DNA of 64,000 nt from Callipepla californica brunnescens (Eukaryota; Chordata; Aves; Galliformes; Odontophoridae), in NCBI GenBank assembly GCA_023055505.1, contig JALIRH010000023.1, forward strand, positions 8,500,423-8,564,422. Direction: 5' to 3'. The translations under genes and the position numbers were made by a program. How positions within the stretch are numbered: the first letter of the stretch is position 1; the number at the start of each line of letters is the position of its first letter. Under the pieces are notes generated by a model. It had not been told where the DNA came from. It searched no databases and saw nothing but the letters and a program-made list of their open reading frames with translations. Below are positions 60,901-64,000 of this stretch, piece after piece.

Positions 60901-63699
60901 CTATTTTCCATTAGCAGTACATCACTGACATGAACAGTTAGTTCATAGTAGCTATACAATTAGTTGCAGGTTATCATTAAATTACTATGAACTTCAGACA
61001 CGTCCTCAAGGTGAAACTGATGGAACTTGGAAATTGGAAGTTGTCTTTTGGTGTACAAAGCAAGGAACTGTGCACTTTTTTTCATTTATAGCAGCAATGT
61101 GAAACAGAAAACTGTGTTTATCATCTGTCTCAGCTTGAGGGTCTAATGCCTGGATCCAGTGCAGAGAGTGAAGTAAGGACTGGCTGCTTCAGGCAAATTG
61201 TATGGAGATCATTGAGTATACCCTGAGTTACCGAAAGGGCTGTCCTTCAGTAGAAGTCCCTAGGGTGTGCTGGGGAGCTTCCTGCCCTGAAGAGGTACAT
61301 CTGAACTTACTTTCTTCTCCCTTTATTCAACATAGTTTTTTTACCAGAGGAGTAGATTGGAGTCAAATGTATTTGCTGTGTGATTTTTCACTGAATGGCT
61401 GGAAATACATAAAATTCATTCAACCTGACTTTCAATCCTGTTAGTACATAGTATATTTTTCAGTGTGTTATCTTTTTCAGCTGTTCCAGAGTGGCATCTA
61501 TGGCACTTGCTTCTCTTAGCCGTCATAAATCACATAATCTCTGGCTGTCCAACCACCTGGTTTAAGGACAATTGTTTTTTTAGGCTGCATATAGAAATTC
61601 AGTTGTTCAGTTAAACCTCTGTGTTCACCTGCGTGCTCTGAAGAGATTGTTGACACTTTCTGGCCTATTCCTGTGGGTTTATTTAGTGAAAGGAAAAGCG
61701 TGGTCCTTCGTACCATGTATGTCTAATCTGTTTCTGTTTACATTTGGGAATGTTAGTCATACTGTGTATAATAAGCTCAAAACTTGTAAGAATAAAAGCA
61801 GGTGGTTGTGAAGACTGTGGGATACTGGGAAATAATTTAGCTGCTTAGTGCCTGCAGACTTGTAAATGAGAAAAAGGAAAATATCTGCTCCTCAATGGAA
61901 GCCGTTCTGAAAGTTTCTTCACAGGGAGAAAACTGCCTAATAGGAAGGCACTAAAGTAGAGCCTCACTGCTGCAAGCTGATTTTAATATACCAGGCCTAC
62001 AGTGGAAAAATACACATTTTATGTAGTACAAAGAACTGTCACCATATATGGCTTATGCCTTGTTTTAGTTCAGATCCCATTAAACCTTTACTCAGCTAAG
62101 TGTGTGACCTGCCAAGGTGAGTGGCAGCCTGTCAGTATATATGCTGATACTTGGGGAGCCGTGAAATAAATGTAATACCAGTCTGGAATCAGACTGCCTG
62201 TATTTCTTCTTGTTCACTGTCCCTATACTTATATAGTTTTTTTTTTTTTTTTTTAACATTTCCATTGTTAATGGATCAAGTGGAAGAGAATGCTTGAGCT
62301 GTTGTGCATGGAAAATACGGTAGCTATGTGCTTTTTGCTCGACTTAAATGGTGCCAACCCAGTGGCCAGGAGAACCTTTGGTCTCAAGTAAAATCAATCA
62401 GGTGGAAATCAGGTTGTCACAGATGTCTTCTAGGGCAACCTTGGATGACCAAGGGGCTCTGGGAACGAAGGAGTCTCCATACTCGGGGTTTTTCTTAGTA
62501 TACTAATTGGATACTGTAGAAGTGGGCAGATGATGACTGTAACAAACTAGTATAGCTGGAAATTCGCTTCATCAGAGCAGAAGGTTTAGATCATATTTTC
62601 CTCTTGATGTTGCAGTAGAAATGTGTTATCCTCATGCTTTACCAGCCCTGATTGCTTATATACTCTGGGAACATCAATTTGCAGCAGAATTCCTCAGCTG
62701 CAACTTTTCCCACATTACAGTAGAAACAATTACCTGTGGGAACAGATTTCTTCTTTCCAATTCAAGTCAGAGGTTTATCCAGTGCCCGTCTAACCTTGTC
62801 TCTCAATCTCTTTAATAGACCTTTTGAGCTGAAAGTGCATGATCTTTAAAACTGAAGAGCCCTGTGATGTTTTCTCCAGACACTGTGGAAAAATGTTTTA
62901 TATTTTATTTTTCTTTCTTTTTTTCTTCACAAAATTAAGAGATTTCACTTTTGTTAAATTTATTTGCTTGTAGTGAAGGCATATTTTCAATTCTTTTTAA
63001 AATTCAGAGATTTGTACGTCATGTGTAAAAAATCCTGCTATAGAGGAGTGCCTTAGGCAGATAAGATGTGACATGGAACTTGTCTATACAGCAAAAAATG
63101 TGAAGAAGTCTATAAAGGGAGTAAAAATGAAGGCTGCATAACTAAAATATGCAGTATTTCCCTTGTTTCCCCACAGGGCAATGCCATGTGCTGCCATTTG
63201 CATTTCCCCAGCAGTGAAACCACAGCAATGTAAAATTAATGAGTGTACAGAGCGTGTTTAACAAACTCTGACACGTACCCTGTGGTGACTTGGCATCCAG
63301 CATTCTGCACCTCTGTCAGTTTTAAGGAGAGAGCTTACTGAAAAGAAAAATCATATAATATTGTAAATAAATGAACACGTCCCCAGTGTCCATCAGGCTT
63401 TTGACAGTTATGGAGCAGTCACAAGTTATAGTCATTCCTGGTGAGTGCTTTCTACTTGGGAATAACTTTAGGATTGTTCAGTTTATTCTGAAAATCTTCA
63501 GACTTTCATTCCAGCCTTTTTAAAACACTGTCCTAGTTTTGGCACAGTTTTTGTTCAGATGTCTAGTTAACAACTGCCTACTCTGTGTGAATACTGTCAT
63601 ATTGAAAAAGATTTCTTACATAGCAAAATATTCAGTTAAATCTGGAGTCAGATGAAGCATTAAGCTAGTGGAAAGCATTAGCACCATTAATGATGTCTG
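57991..63699. other. Intergenic, no gene seen
   Basis: AT-rich, frames of 80 codons at most. Includes a small tandem duplication at about 59087-59120 (AATACACTGGTCTGT twice) and a T18 run. Confidence 0.7.
62237..62254 (+). repeat. Poly(T) run of 18
   Basis: Uninterrupted T18, simple repeat. Confidence 0.9.
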
Positions 63700-64000
63700 A
63701 GGTCCCTGGGTGTGCTCAGCCCAGAGCAGAGGAGCTGAGGGGAGCCCTCATGGTGGCTGCAGCTCTCACAGGTTGTAGTGGGCACCGCTGAGCTCTGCTC
63801 TCTGTGACAGCAACAGGGTCCAAGGAAACAGCATGGAGCTGTGCCAGGGGAGGGTCAGGAGAGTTAGGGAATGATTCCGTAGCAGAGGATGGTGTCATGG
63901 AACAGGCTGAGTGAGCATGGCCCTAAGCTGCTGGAGCATTTGAACACTGCTCTCAGATGTGGGGTTTTGGATGGTGCTGTGTGGAGCTGGGTGTTGGACC
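63700..64000 (+). repeat. CR1 LINE (chicken-type 3' region), runs off the window
   Basis: Classical galliform CR1 segment: GTGCTCAGCCCAGAGCAGAG, GAGGGGAGCCCTCATGGTGG, CATGGAGCTGTGCCAGGGGA and GGTGCTGTGTGGAGCTGGG. It is the youngest-looking copy and the best clue to the lineage. The 3' tail lies beyond base 64000. A minus frame at 63716-63898 is its shadow. Confidence 0.93.

Overview
The window is vertebrate nuclear DNA, almost certainly from a bird and most likely a galliform (chicken-like). Copies of the CR1 LINE occur throughout on both strands. The copy running off the right edge is the classical chicken-type CR1 3' region, and at least one LTR looks like an avian ERV-L LTR. Base composition is AT-rich outside one CpG island, and there is no bacterial-type gene packing.

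Only one protein-coding gene can be supported: COX7C (cytochrome c oxidase subunit 7C) on the minus strand, about 7.86-9.93 kb. It has three exons. Exon 1 (9766-9840) and exon 2 (8896-9012 coding) encode a complete 63-residue precursor. A non-coding third exon (about 7858-7953) carries the poly(A) signal. The start lies in a CpG island (about 9.4-10.17 kb) with tandem ETS (GABPA/NRF-2) sites close to the start, as expected for a nuclear respiratory gene. Each of the two introns contains a C/D-box snoRNA of the same family, on the same strand as the gene. The intron-2 copy (8431-8501) resembles human SNORD138/mir-3607, which is also hosted by COX7C. The intron-1 copy (9297-9362) is a paralogue sharing a 16-nt guide block with it. 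From known synteny, COX7C lies on chicken chromosome Z in a gene-poor neighbourhood, which fits the rest of the window.

The other roughly 62 kb looks intergenic. It holds about 17 truncated CR1 copies, a well-supported solo LTR (54519-55038), two weaker LTR candidates (43235-43630 and about 57470-57990), two possible ancient repeats (about 2650 and 3377), and many simple repeats and poly(T) runs. Four things are not explained by these: a nearly identical inverted repeat of about 50 bp, bounded by TTAA and enclosing about 1.5 kb (47097-48695), which resembles an unclassified DNA transposon; a decayed coding-like stretch on the minus strand at 24014-24680; a perfect RFX X-box palindrome at 2959-2976; and a 22-bp palindrome with a CACGTG core at 1224-1245.

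Most open frames in the window are chance frames or antisense shadows of CR1. No tRNA, rRNA or CRISPR array was found, and no intact viral gene was found.
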